Below the pieces are notes generated by a model. That model worked only from the letters and a program-made list of their open reading frames with translations, searched no databases and was not told the origin of the DNA. A DNA stretch of 16,149 nt from an uncultured Clostridia bacterium (GTDB taxonomy: Bacteria > Bacillota > Clostridia > Oscillospirales > Acutalibacteraceae): the NCBI GenBank assembly GCA_945227095.1, contig CALYOC010000003.1:1-16149 (forward strand), given 5' to 3'. A program made the translations under genes and the position numbers. This document shows positions 7,217 to 13,965 of the stretch, piece by piece (the stretch's first letter is position 1; the number at the start of each line of letters is the position of its first letter).

Positions 7217-8434
7217 TTATGATTTAAACACCTTTACGATTCTTTCGACGGCCTGCTTTGTCCTCTCGGCGCTGCCGAAGGCAGTCAGTCTGAAATAGCC
7301 CTCTCCGGCAGGTCCGAAGCCGCTTCCCGGAGTGCCTACGACATTTGCCTGCCTGAGAAGCACATCAAAGAAATCCCAGCTTGTCATACCCTGCGGAACC
7401 TCAAGCCAGATATACGGGCTGTTGACCGCGCCGGACACCTTAAAGCCCGCCTCTTTAAGTCCCTCGTAAATCACCTTGGCATTCGCCTGATAATAGGCGA
7501 TAAGCTCTTTTATCTCCTTTTTGCCCTGCTCGGTATAAATCGCCTCGGCTCCCCTTTGAGTGATGTATGACACGCCGTTAAACTTTGTAGCCTGCCTTCT
7601 TGCCCAAAGAGAATTCAGCGAGGTTCCCTCCACGGTGAGCTCTTTCGGAATTACGCAATAAGCACACCTTGTACCTGTAAAACCTGCGGTTTTTGAGAAC
7701 GAGCGAAACTCAATACAACACTTCTTCGCCCCCTCAATTTCATAAATCGTATGCGGCATATCTCCGTCGGTGATATACGCTTCATAAGCGGAGTCATAGA
7801 GAATTACGGAGTTCTCCCTCAAAGCGAAATCAACCCATTTTTGAAGCTGCTGTCTTGTCGCGCCCTGTCCCGACGGATTGTTCGGGAAGCACAGATAAAT
7901 CATATCGGCGTGCTCCTTCGGGAAATCCGGAAAGAATCCGTTTTCCTTTGTGCTGGGCATATATACGATTTTTGACCACTTTCCGCCGTTAAACTCGCCC
8001 GCTCTGCCTGCCATAACATTTGTGTCAACATACACAGGATAAACAGGGTCGCAAACCGCTACGACATTGTCTGTCCCGAAAATATCCCCAATATTTCCGC
8101 AATCGCACTTTGCTCCGTCCGAAACGAATACCTCACTCTTATCGAGCTCGACTCCTCTGTCAAGATAATCATTTTTTACAATCGCTTCCAAAAGGAAATC
8201 ATATCCCTGCTCAGGCGGATAGCCCCTGAAGGTATCGGCATTCGCCATCTCATCCACGGCCTTGTGCATTGCCTCGATACACGCCGGAATGAGCGGTCGG
8301 GTGACATCTCCGATTCCCAAGGAAATTATATCCGCAGACGGATTTTCCTCCTTATAAGCGGCTACCTTTTTCGCTATATCGGAAAACAGATAGTTGCTTT
8401 GAAGCTTTAAGAAATTTTTGTTAATTGTCGGCAT
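7217..8434 (-). CDS. dapL: LL-diaminopimelate aminotransferase
   Basis: DapL (EC 2.6.1.83) converts tetrahydrodipicolinate directly to LL-diaminopimelate with glutamate as amino donor, bypassing the succinylase or acetylase steps of lysine and peptidoglycan precursor synthesis. The 405-residue protein is a class I/II PLP aminotransferase: [12 protein letters not shown] (245-256) contains the PLP-binding K248, YDSAYEAY (213-220) contains D214 that contacts the pyridine nitrogen, NNPSG is at 185-189, and FRLTAFG (381-387) carries the substrate-carboxylate arginine R382. [12 protein letters not shown] near 37-48 is typical of DapL. The ATG has GGGAGG ten bases upstream. dapF ends 24 bases before it, so the two genes for consecutive steps are cotranscribed, and an intrinsic terminator follows. 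Identity is secure. Confidence 0.96.
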   Translation of the reverse strand: MPTINKNFLKLQSNYLFSDIAKKVAAYKEENPSADIISLGIGDVTRPLIPACIEAMHKAVDEMANADTFRGYPPEQGYDFLLEAIVKNDYLDRGVELDKSEVFVSDGAKCDCGNIGDIFGTDNVVAVCDPVYPVYVDTNVMAGRAGEFNGGKWSKIVYMPSTKENGFFPDFPKEHADMIYLCFPNNPSGQGATRQQLQKWVDFALRENSVILYDSAYEAYITDGDMPHTIYEIEGAKKCCIEFRSFSKTAGFTGTRCAYCVIPKELTVEGTSLNSLWARRQATKFNGVSYITQRGAEAIYTEQGKKEIKELIAYYQANAKVIYEGLKEAGFKVSGAVNSPYIWLEVPQGMTSWDFFDVLLRQANVVGTPGSGFGPAGEGYFRLTAFGSAERTKQAVERIVKVFKS

Positions 8435-8458
8435 TTTTTCATATCCTCCCTTTTTTAA

Positions 8459-9301
8459 CTAAAGAGTTTTTAAAGGCACTTCGCCTTCAAATACAAATTG
8501 TGCAGGTCCGGTCATAATGATACGGTTATCCTCTCTCCACTCAATATTTAGCTCCCCTCCGAGAAGCTTGACGGTGACCTCTCTGCCGCAGAAACCGTTG
8601 AGTGCCGCAGCCACAGCGGTTGCACATGCACCTGTGCCGCAGGCGAGTGTTTCTCCCGAACCTCTCTCCCAGACACGCATTTCTACGGTATTTTCATCTA
8701 TCACTCTGACAAATTCCGTGTTCGTTCTGTCGGGAAAAACAGGGTGATTTTCAAACTCCTTTCCGATTTCCTCAACGGGAAAATCGACCACCGGCTCGTC
8801 GATAAAAATTACGGCATGAGGGTTACCCATGCTCACGCAGGTCATATTGTAATCCTTCCCTGCGACGCGAATCGGGTGATTTATCACATTATCACCGTCA
8901 AGGTCAACGGGTATTTTCTCCGGCTCGAGCTCGGGTTCCCCCATATCGACCTTAATAAGCTCCGCCTTCGAGTCAATTACTACAAGCTCGATATTCTTAA
9001 CGGCGCCCATACTCTCTATTGTAAACTCCTCTTTATCTATAAGTCCCTTGTCATAGACATACTTCGCTACGCATCTGATTCCGTTGCCGCACATAGCACC
9101 CCTTGAACCGTCGGCATTATACATACACATCTCAAAATCCGCTATATCGGAATCCTTAATTAGAATTATGCCGTCACCGCCGATACCGAAATGACGGTCC
9201 GAAAGTTCTATCGCCGCTTTAACTTCATCAACTATCTGCGTTTTAATACAGTTAAAATAAATGTAATCATTGCCGCAGCCCTGCATCTTTGCAAATTTCA
9301 T
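8459..9301 (-). CDS. dapF: Diaminopimelate epimerase
   Basis: DapF (EC 5.1.1.7) is a cofactor-independent epimerase that turns LL- into meso-diaminopimelate, the direct precursor of lysine and of peptidoglycan cross-links. The two active-site cysteines are present: C71 in RGAMCGNGIRC and C221 in GETLACGTGACA. The family opening MKFAKMQGCGNDYIYFN is at the N-terminus. I place the start at the ATG at 9301 (280 residues) because it matches that opening and has AAGAGG nine bases upstream. An ATG ten codons earlier at 9331 overlaps the spacer of the promoter and has no ribosome site. The downstream neighbour is dapL, so product and substrate connect directly. Confidence 0.96.
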   Translation of the reverse strand: MKFAKMQGCGNDYIYFNCIKTQIVDEVKAAIELSDRHFGIGGDGIILIKDSDIADFEMCMYNADGSRGAMCGNGIRCVAKYVYDKGLIDKEEFTIESMGAVKNIELVVIDSKAELIKVDMGEPELEPEKIPVDLDGDNVINHPIRVAGKDYNMTCVSMGNPHAVIFIDEPVVDFPVEEIGKEFENHPVFPDRTNTEFVRVIDENTVEMRVWERGSGETLACGTGACATAVAAALNGFCGREVTVKLLGGELNIEWREDNRIIMTGPAQFVFEGEVPLKTL

Positions 9302-9321
9302 AAGTCCACACCTCTTTTGAT

Positions 9322-9350
9322 ATTTTATCACTTGAATTAAAAGTATTCAA
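9322..9350 (-). promoter_or_regulatory. Promoter of dapF-dapL
   Basis: On the minus strand TTGAAT (9350-9345) and TAAAAT (9327-9322) are separated by exactly 17 bases, with TGA before the -10 giving an extended -10. Transcription would begin near 9315, a few bases ahead of the dapF ribosome site. No terminator is visible between the upstream DUF218 gene and this promoter, so read-through is also likely. Confidence 0.72.
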
Positions 9351-9370
9351 TAAAATACGAATAATCACAC

Positions 9371-9835
9371 TTATTTTATGATGCCGTGCTTTGCAAACGG
9401 AAGAATAAATCTCTCCCTGATACGAAAAGAAAGAGAGCGTTTTCCGTCAGGTGCGCTCATAGGCACATAATCTACCCCCGCACGCTGCGCGATAAGCGTA
9501 CAACGGTAAATATGAAATTTGTTGGTGACATAGGTTACAGCGGCGCTCTCTCCGACGATTTTTTTCGTATAAAGGAAGTTCTCAAGAGTGGTGAGAGCCT
9601 TGTTTTCCAAAATTATATCTTCCGGAGGAACTCCCAGCTCCACAAGAGAATTCTTGATAATACAAGCCTCGCTCAAACGCTGATGTCTTCCCTTTATTCC
9701 GCCGGAAGCAACAATTTTAATACCCTCGTTCTCAAAGTAAAACTCCGAGGCACATTTTATCCTTTCAAACAAAAGCTCCGACGGCAGATCTCCCTTAACG
9801 GGCCCGCCGAGAATTAAAATGTAATCAAAATTCAT
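9371..9835 (-). CDS. DUF218 / YdcF-like protein
   Basis: This small cytoplasmic protein (154 residues from the chosen start) shows the DUF218 fold pattern: a first strand ending in LILGG (7-11), IVASGG (41-46), a glutamate E56 in the following helix, TTLEN (82-86) and VTNKFHIYR (103-111). The family includes YdcF, ElyC and SanA; several members affect cell-envelope integrity, but the biochemical activity is not settled. This copy has no N-terminal membrane segment, unlike ElyC or SanA. The start is the ATG at 9835, preceded by GGAGA at 9845-9841; a TTG at 9847 extends the frame but lies upstream of that site. It precedes dapF on the same strand, which fits an envelope-related role only weakly. 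A promoter is visible upstream. Confidence 0.82.
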   Translation of the reverse strand: MNFDYILILGGPVKGDLPSELLFERIKCASEFYFENEGIKIVASGGIKGRHQRLSEACIIKNSLVELGVPPEDIILENKALTTLENFLYTKKIVGESAAVTYVTNKFHIYRCTLIAQRAGVDYVPMSAPDGKRSLSFRIRERFILPFAKHGIIK

Positions 9836-9862
9836 ATCTCTCTCCAATTTCTTTATAAAAAG

Positions 9863-9891
9863 ATTTTACCACCGCTCTTTACATTTTTCAA
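9863..9891 (-). promoter_or_regulatory. Promoter of the DUF218 gene
   Basis: On the minus strand TTGAAA (9891-9886) and TAAAAT (9868-9863) are 17 bases apart, and TGG precedes the -10 as an extended element. Transcription would start about 20 bases before the ATG at 9835. Its -35 faces the -35 of the divergent plus-strand promoter two bases away. Confidence 0.7.
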
Positions 9892-9907
9892 CAAAATAAT
9901 ATATAAT
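9878..9907 (+). promoter_or_regulatory. Promoter of the FkbM methyltransferase gene
   Basis: TTTACA (9878-9883) and a perfect TATAAT (9902-9907) are 18 bases apart on the plus strand. The first ATG of the downstream frame (9906) lies inside this -10, so if the promoter is real the messenger starts near 9914 and translation must begin farther down. Confidence 0.65.
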
Positions 9908-10982
9908 GATTTCGGTGATTTTATTGATTACGGATTTAATAAGAGAAAAAGATGTGTGGGAAACACTTAAAAACAGTCCTTTCCCCTCGGTTATGTACGG
10001 AATGGGAAACGGCGCCGACAAAATACTGAATATCTGTGCCGAAAAGGAAATTGAAATTTGCGATTTCTTCGCAAGCGACTCATTTGTAAGAGGTCACTCC
10101 TTCCACGGAAAAAGGGTTCTCACCTACTCACAAATAAAAGAAAAATACGGCAAGGTAAATGTCGTTCTCGCCTTCGCTACAAACAGGGACGAGGTGATAG
10201 AAAACATACTGAAAATAAACGCCGAAAATCCCGTTTTTGCGCCTGATGTCCCCGTTGCGGGCGACGGTCTGTTCACCCGCGAATTTGTCGAAAGGCACGA
10301 GGAAATGTTCGACGAAGCGTACGAAATGTTAAGCGACGATGAGTCAAAAAAGGTCTATGCCGACACCTTGAACTTTAAAATCAGCGGAAAAATCAAATAC
10401 CTGTTTCCCTTCGCCGACAAAAAGCATGTTTACCGCGACATTCTAAGGCTCACAAGCGATGAAATAATAGTCGACGCAGGTGCATACGACGGCGATACAA
10501 TAAGGGAAATCACGGAGTGTACCGGAGGACGATATAATAAAATCTTCGCCTTTGAACCGGATAAAAAGAATTATAAAAAACTTATAAAAAACACAGCGGA
10601 TATGCAGAACATCTCGCTATTTAACGCGGGACTTTGGAGCACCGACGAGGATGTGTTTTTCGAAAATAAATCCGGTAGAAATTCTTCCGTCGGCACACAG
10701 GGAGAAATGACGCATATGCTCGCTCTCGACAATGCGGTAAACTCCCCTGTCACGCTGATAAAAATGGATATTGAAGGCAGCGAATTAAATGCTGTTGAAG
10801 GTGCAAAAGATACTATCAAAGCGTATCTGCCGAAGCTTTACATCTGCGCTTACCACAGAAATGAGGATATGTTTTCAATTCCGCTTGCGATAAAGAAAAT
10901 ATCACCGGAATATAAATTATATTTCCGTCACCACAAATATATTCCCGCTTGGGAAAGCAATTTTTACTTCACACACGAATAA
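9906..10982 (+). CDS. FkbM-family SAM-dependent methyltransferase, start uncertain
   Basis: The C-terminal half is an FkbM-type methyltransferase (Methyltransf_21): the SAM-binding motif VDAGAYDGD is at residues 189-197, an acidic end to the next strand at FEPD (216-219), and the family hallmark IKMDIEGSELNAVEGA at 285-300. The N-terminal part (about 28-125) is a Rossmann-like region opening with YGMGNGADKIL, as in many gut Firmicute relatives. FkbM enzymes O-methylate sugars or other glycan and natural-product substrates; the substrate here is unknown. The coordinates give the first ATG, but it overlaps the -10 and has no ribosome site. TTG at 9924 (after GGTGA) or GTG at 9954 (342 residues, after a weak AAGAGA) are better candidates, and conserved sequence begins near the latter. 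It converges with a membrane acyltransferase, which hints at envelope glycan decoration. Confidence 0.85.
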   Translation: MISVILLITDLIREKDVWETLKNSPFPSVMYGMGNGADKILNICAEKEIEICDFFASDSFVRGHSFHGKRVLTYSQIKEKYGKVNVVLAFATNRDEVIENILKINAENPVFAPDVPVAGDGLFTREFVERHEEMFDEAYEMLSDDESKKVYADTLNFKISGKIKYLFPFADKKHVYRDILRLTSDEIIVDAGAYDGDTIREITECTGGRYNKIFAFEPDKKNYKKLIKNTADMQNISLFNAGLWSTDEDVFFENKSGRNSSVGTQGEMTHMLALDNAVNSPVTLIKMDIEGSELNAVEGAKDTIKAYLPKLYICAYHRNEDMFSIPLAIKKISPEYKLYFRHHKYIPAWESNFYFTHE

Positions 10983-10983
10983 G

Positions 10984-11025
10984 AATTAAAAGAGAGAAAA
11001 TCGTCCGATTTTCTCTCTTTTAATT
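10984..11025. terminator. Shared bidirectional terminator, 20-bp perfect stem
   Basis: AATTAAAAGAGAGAAAATCG (10984-11003) is the exact reverse complement of 11006-11025, leaving two bases between. Both flanks supply T-rich tails: CTTTTAATTTACTTTT on the plus strand and TTTTAATTCTTATTC on the minus strand. It begins one base after the FkbM stop and its right arm includes the stop codon of the convergent acyltransferase, so one hairpin serves both genes. Confidence 0.9.
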
Positions 11026-12120
11026 TACTTTTAAAATTTTCTTATCCAATAAAATCCTGTATTTTTTCAGCACAAATTTGCAGGCGAAGCGAAACACAAC
11101 GGAGAAAGCAATTATCACGACAATCGAAGCCGCACAAAAGAGCAGTTCGTTCTTGATATATATAAATTTTCCTCTTAAAATGTTAAAAATCAGACCTTGT
11201 GAGATATACATTTCAAGAGAGATTTCACCGAGGAATCCAAGCACCTTGTTTCCGATGCTGAATTTCATCGAAAGAAGTATTACACCCAACACGAAAAGCA
11301 CGGCGGTGGGCAATTTTAAAACAGAGGAAACGGCGGGAATTTTCACAAGCTCAATAATGCGGTTATACGATACAAAGAGTGCGGCAAAAGAAACAATAAT
11401 TACGGGAGTAATTATAAAATACGATTTTTTGATAAAATCCACAAGTTTTTTCTCATATGTCGCCCAGAACATTCCGATTACCGGCAGCAGCGCGGTGTTA
11501 TACCACCACGAGCCGTAATCCAATTTGATACACACGGCGCAGTACAAGACATACCAAGCGGCGGCGCCGAGTATCATCGGGAAATAACGCTTTTTGCAAA
11601 TAAGCATTAGCAGCCAATATACAATATAGAATATAATAATACACAATATATACCAAGAATACGGCACAAAGGGCTTGCCGCCGATAAATGTCAGCCCGAT
11701 ATCCTTTAAGGAGAAAACCCGACCGCTCACAAAATACATCAGCCAAAAGGCTAAAATTATAATTAGATACGGAAGAATGACCGAGGGCAAACGCTTTAAA
11801 AGAAATCCCTTTGTGTAGCTCTCCCCCTTTGAGATATACGATTTTTGAAGACCGTAGCCCGAAAGGAAGAAAAAATACGCGACAGCCAAATATCCCACAA
11901 GTGTAAATTTGTGAAAAATAACGCCGGATTCAGTGAGCCTTGAAAGATGATGAAATATTACCACAAGGGCAAACAGTCCGCGGTAAGACTTAGTGGTATC
12001 AACAGATAAATACTCGGTTGAGTCCAACGCCCGCAGGGGCTTTACCGGCTTCATCTTATATAAAATCAATATCAGCAATGATAAAGGAAGTATGTCGATA
12101 ATAATATTATTAAGCTCCAC
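11020..12120 (-). CDS. Membrane acyltransferase, Acyl_transf_3 family
   Basis: This integral membrane protein (366 residues from the chosen GTG) belongs to the Acyltransferase 3 family (OafA/WecH type), which moves acyl groups, usually acetyl, onto surface polysaccharides or other envelope molecules. It shows about ten hydrophobic spans. The family motif appears in YRGLFALVVIFHHLSRL (46-62), with H57/H58 as the likely catalytic histidine, then AYFFFLSGYGLQKSY (81-95), YSWYILCIIIFYIVYW (154-169), and the C-terminal GFLGEISLEMYISQGLI (295-311). I use GTG at 12120 because GGGAGGA lies seven bases upstream and the promoter start falls near 12150. The longer GTG at 12144 and the ATG at 12135 have no ribosome site. 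The acceptor is unknown. It shares a terminator with the convergent FkbM gene. Confidence 0.88.
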   Translation of the reverse strand: MELNNIIIDILPLSLLILILYKMKPVKPLRALDSTEYLSVDTTKSYRGLFALVVIFHHLSRLTESGVIFHKFTLVGYLAVAYFFFLSGYGLQKSYISKGESYTKGFLLKRLPSVILPYLIIILAFWLMYFVSGRVFSLKDIGLTFIGGKPFVPYSWYILCIIIFYIVYWLLMLICKKRYFPMILGAAAWYVLYCAVCIKLDYGSWWYNTALLPVIGMFWATYEKKLVDFIKKSYFIITPVIIVSFAALFVSYNRIIELVKIPAVSSVLKLPTAVLFVLGVILLSMKFSIGNKVLGFLGEISLEMYISQGLIFNILRGKFIYIKNELLFCAASIVVIIAFSVVFRFACKFVLKKYRILLDKKILKVN

Positions 12121-12156
12121 ACCATATCCTCCCATCTGTTTCACAAATACTTAAAC

Positions 12157-12185
12157 AATATACCATAATGCATCCTTTTATGCAA
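12157..12185 (-). promoter_or_regulatory. Promoter of the acyltransferase gene
   Basis: On the minus strand TTGCAT (12185-12180) is followed after 17 bases by an extended -10, TGG-TATATT (TATATT at 12162-12157). Transcription from about 12150 would leave a 30-base leader to the GTG at 12120. The rest of the gap up to 12300 holds only a weak 7-bp inverted repeat (12226-12232 and 12244-12250). Confidence 0.55.
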
Positions 12186-12301
12186 CCGACGCCGCAGAGC
12201 CGAAACACCCGACGGAGTGAATTTCGTCAGAACGGTTGTTAAATTCTGACAAGTGGAATATTTGTCCGATTAGAGCACACTCAACAATGTTCCAAAGTGC
12301 T

Positions 12302-12332
12302 TAAAAAAGAGGAGAGGGAATGCTCCCTCTCC
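12302..12332 (-). terminator. Intrinsic terminator after rubrerythrin
   Basis: GGAGAGGGA (12311-12319) and TCCCTCTCC (12324-12332) form a 9-bp GC-rich stem with a four-base loop. In the minus-strand transcript it is followed by TCTTTTTTAAG. It lies about 30 bases beyond the rbr stop and ends the perR-rbr unit. Confidence 0.87.
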
Positions 12333-12360
12333 TTTGAAAAGACTTATTCAAGCGAGTTGA

Positions 12361-12897
12361 TTAGCCGAAATATCTTTTTAACAAGCCTGCAAATGCCTTG
12401 CCGTGTCTTGCCTCGTCACGAGCCATTTCATGAACTGTGTCATGAATTGCGTCAAGACCCTGCGCCTTTGCCATTTTAGCAAGCTCTGTTTTGCCGGCTG
12501 TTGCTCCGTTTTCAGCGGCTACACGCATTTCAAGATTTTTCTTAGTGGAGTCTGTTACAACCTCACCTAACATCTCCGCAAACTTTGCGGCGTGCTCCGC
12601 CTCCTCATAAGCTGCCTTTTCCCAATAAAGTCCGATTTCGGGATAGCCCTCGCGGTGTGCAACTCTCGCCATTGCAAGGTACATTCCGACCTCGCTGCAC
12701 TCACCGTTGAAGTTATCTCTGAGTCCTTCTACGATTTTGGGGTCAACGCCGTCAACAATGCCGACCTTGTGCTCGGAAGCCCATTCCATAGCACCGTCTT
12801 CAACCTCTTTCTCCTGCATAGCCGCGCCGCAAAGAGGGCACTTCTCAATAGGAGAATCACTTTCATATCCGCATACGGGACATACATATTTTTTCAT
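12361..12897 (-). CDS. rbr: Reverse rubrerythrin
   Basis: This 178-residue protein has the domain order of reverse rubrerythrin. An N-terminal rubredoxin-like iron site (C6, C9, C20, C23 in CPVCG and CPLCG) is followed by a four-helix ferritin-like diiron domain with E66, E99, H102, E129, E162 and H165 (EAEH and DEARH motifs). Such proteins reduce hydrogen peroxide, and in some cases oxygen, using NADH through rubredoxin and a reductase; in Clostridium acetobutylicum the equivalents are strongly derepressed without PerR. The ATG has GGAGG about nine bases upstream. The gene lies 53 bases after perR on the same strand and is closed by a terminator. A TATAAT on the minus strand (12923-12918) has no convincing -35 at proper distance, so expression most likely comes from the perR promoter. 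Confidence 0.95.
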   Translation of the reverse strand: MKKYVCPVCGYESDSPIEKCPLCGAAMQEKEVEDGAMEWASEHKVGIVDGVDPKIVEGLRDNFNGECSEVGMYLAMARVAHREGYPEIGLYWEKAAYEEAEHAAKFAEMLGEVVTDSTKKNLEMRVAAENGATAGKTELAKMAKAQGLDAIHDTVHEMARDEARHGKAFAGLLKRYFG

Positions 12898-12950
12898 AAT
12901 AAATACCTCCGAAATAAATTATAATATATGACAAAGAAAGAGAAAATCTT

Positions 12951-13379
12951 TCAATTGCACTGCTTAGTCTGTTGTTCCTGTGCAAGACAATCGGGGCACA
13001 GCCCTCCAAAGCAAATTTCACGCCTTGTAACCGCAAAGCCGCTCAATCCCTGAGCGAAATCATCTTTCACCGGGAAATCGATAACTTTGCCGCACCGGTC
13101 ACATTTAAAGTGTCCGTGCCGCGACATATCCGCGTCGTAACGAGATTCGTTATCATCAACATTTATCCTGCGCAGAAGCCCTGCGCCGCACAACGCCTCG
13201 ACCGAATTGTAAACAGTCGCAAGCGAGAGTGCCGGATTATCCTTTTTAAGCGCATCATAAATCGCCGAAGCACAGGGGTGAACAGGGTGTTCACAAACAG
13301 CCCGATACACGCTAATTCGCTGATGCGTCGCGCGAACGCCTTTTGACTCCAATAAATCTTTTATCTGTGTAGATGTCAT
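12951..13379 (-). CDS. perR: PerR-type peroxide-responsive Fur-family repressor
   Basis: This Fur-family regulator (142 residues) has an N-terminal winged helix (RATHQRISVYRAV at 16-28, LATVYNSVEAL at 53-63) and a C-terminal dimer domain. Structural zinc would be held by C93, C96, C128 and C131. The regulatory metal site aligns with Bacillus subtilis PerR: H34, D82, H88, H90 and D101. The aspartate at 101 (VIDF) is the residue that separates PerR from Fur, and the histidines are the ones oxidised by peroxide. The start has GGAG seven bases upstream. A Per box lies between its promoter and its start, and rbr follows directly, so autorepression and control of rubrerythrin are expected. Assignment as PerR rather than Fur or Zur is well supported by residues and context. 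Confidence 0.92.
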   Translation of the reverse strand: MTSTQIKDLLESKGVRATHQRISVYRAVCEHPVHPCASAIYDALKKDNPALSLATVYNSVEALCGAGLLRRINVDDNESRYDADMSRHGHFKCDRCGKVIDFPVKDDFAQGLSGFAVTRREICFGGLCPDCLAQEQQTKQCN

Positions 13380-13394
13380 ATTATGACTCCAAAA

Positions 13395-13409
13395 TTATAA
13401 TAATTACAA
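13395..13409. promoter_or_regulatory. Per box operator upstream of perR
   Basis: TTATAATAATTACAA matches the PerR consensus TTATAATNATTATAA at 14 of 15 positions, the only change being one C near the end. It lies just downstream of the expected perR transcription start, where bound PerR would block transcription. The neighbouring genes (perR, rbr) are the expected targets. Confidence 0.75.
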
Positions 13410-13428
13410 ATTTATAAGTACTATACAT

Positions 13429-13457
13429 ATATTAACCTGTTTTGATAATATTGTCAA
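13429..13457 (-). promoter_or_regulatory. Promoter of perR-rbr
   Basis: On the minus strand a perfect TTGACA (13457-13452) is followed after 17 bases by TAATAT (13434-13429). The start near 13422 places the Per box at about +13 to +27. The zapA promoter runs away from it on the other strand about 100 bases off. Confidence 0.75.
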
Positions 13458-13557
13458 TACTTTTCTGAAAAAACTTTATCACAAAAATCGGATAAATGCC
13501 CTAAAAACACTGTTTTTATCCACAAAAAATCTCGAATAAAAATAGTTATCAATTTTC

Positions 13558-13586
13558 TTGAAAAATGAGATTCAATATTGTATAAT
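13558..13586 (+). promoter_or_regulatory. Promoter of zapA-U32-maf
   Basis: TTGAAA (13558-13563) and a perfect TATAAT (13581-13586) are 17 bases apart. The expected start near 13593 leaves a leader of about 37 bases with GGAGGT before the zapA ATG. The stretch 13458-13557 between the divergent promoters shows only short AT-rich inverted repeats. Confidence 0.8.
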
Positions 13587-13629
13587 AAGTTTGTATATAA
13601 GTTATTAAATTAAACGGAGGTCACAAATT

Positions 13630-13965
13630 ATGGCTGTTTCAAAAGTTATTGTAAATATCGCCGGCAACGAATTTTGTCTGAATACGGAAGATGACCCTGC
13701 ATATGTTGAATCCCTCGCAGCGGAATTGAGTAAAGAGCTCACAAATATGCTTGAAAACAACTCCTCTATGAGTATAACCCAAGCGGCAATTCTTTCCGCT
13801 TTGAATACTATGGACGATTTGAAGAAAAACAATAATTCCGCAGACAGCCTGCGCGGTCAAATTAAGGATTACCTTGAAGATTCCGCAAGGGCGAGAATGG
13901 AAGCCGAGTCCGCTAAAAGAGAAGTTGAAAGACTCACCGAAGAATTAAACAGATACAGGAAATGA
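13630..13965 (+). CDS. zapA: Cell division protein ZapA
   Basis: This 111-residue protein fits the ZapA family, small proteins that bind and bundle FtsZ filaments at the division ring. The N-terminal part (VIVNIAGNEFCL at 6-17, then DPAYVESLAAELSKEL) is the ZapA head domain, followed by SMSITQAAILSALNTMDDL (46-64). Residues about 75-111 form a charged helix (ARMEAESAKREVERLTEEL) expected to make an antiparallel coiled coil. The start has GGAGGT about nine bases upstream, and the strong promoter lies just before. Its stop overlaps the next start (ATGA), so zapA and the U32 gene are translationally coupled. The pairing of zapA with a U32 gene is common in Firmicutes, as far as I recall. Confidence 0.88.
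   Translation: MAVSKVIVNIAGNEFCLNTEDDPAYVESLAAELSKELTNMLENNSSMSITQAAILSALNTMDDLKKNNNSADSLRGQIKDYLEDSARARMEAESAKREVERLTEELNRYRK

Noticed and set aside
12226..12250. A GTCAGAA/TTCTGAC inverted repeat upstream of the acyltransferase
   Set aside because: Seven base pairs with an 11-base loop, no T-tract and no recognised operator; it is within chance expectation.
12918..12952. A TATAAT and a GAAAGA/TCTTTC hairpin between perR and rbr
   Set aside because: The TATAAT has no -35 at a usable distance (TTGAAA is 26 bases away). The hairpin is only 6 AT-rich base pairs and not followed by a convincing T-tract.
13490..13521. A GGATAAA/TTTATCC inverted repeat between the perR and zapA promoters
   Set aside because: The loop is 18 bases and it competes with an AAAAAC/GTTTTT pairing inside; AT-rich DNA gives such repeats often.
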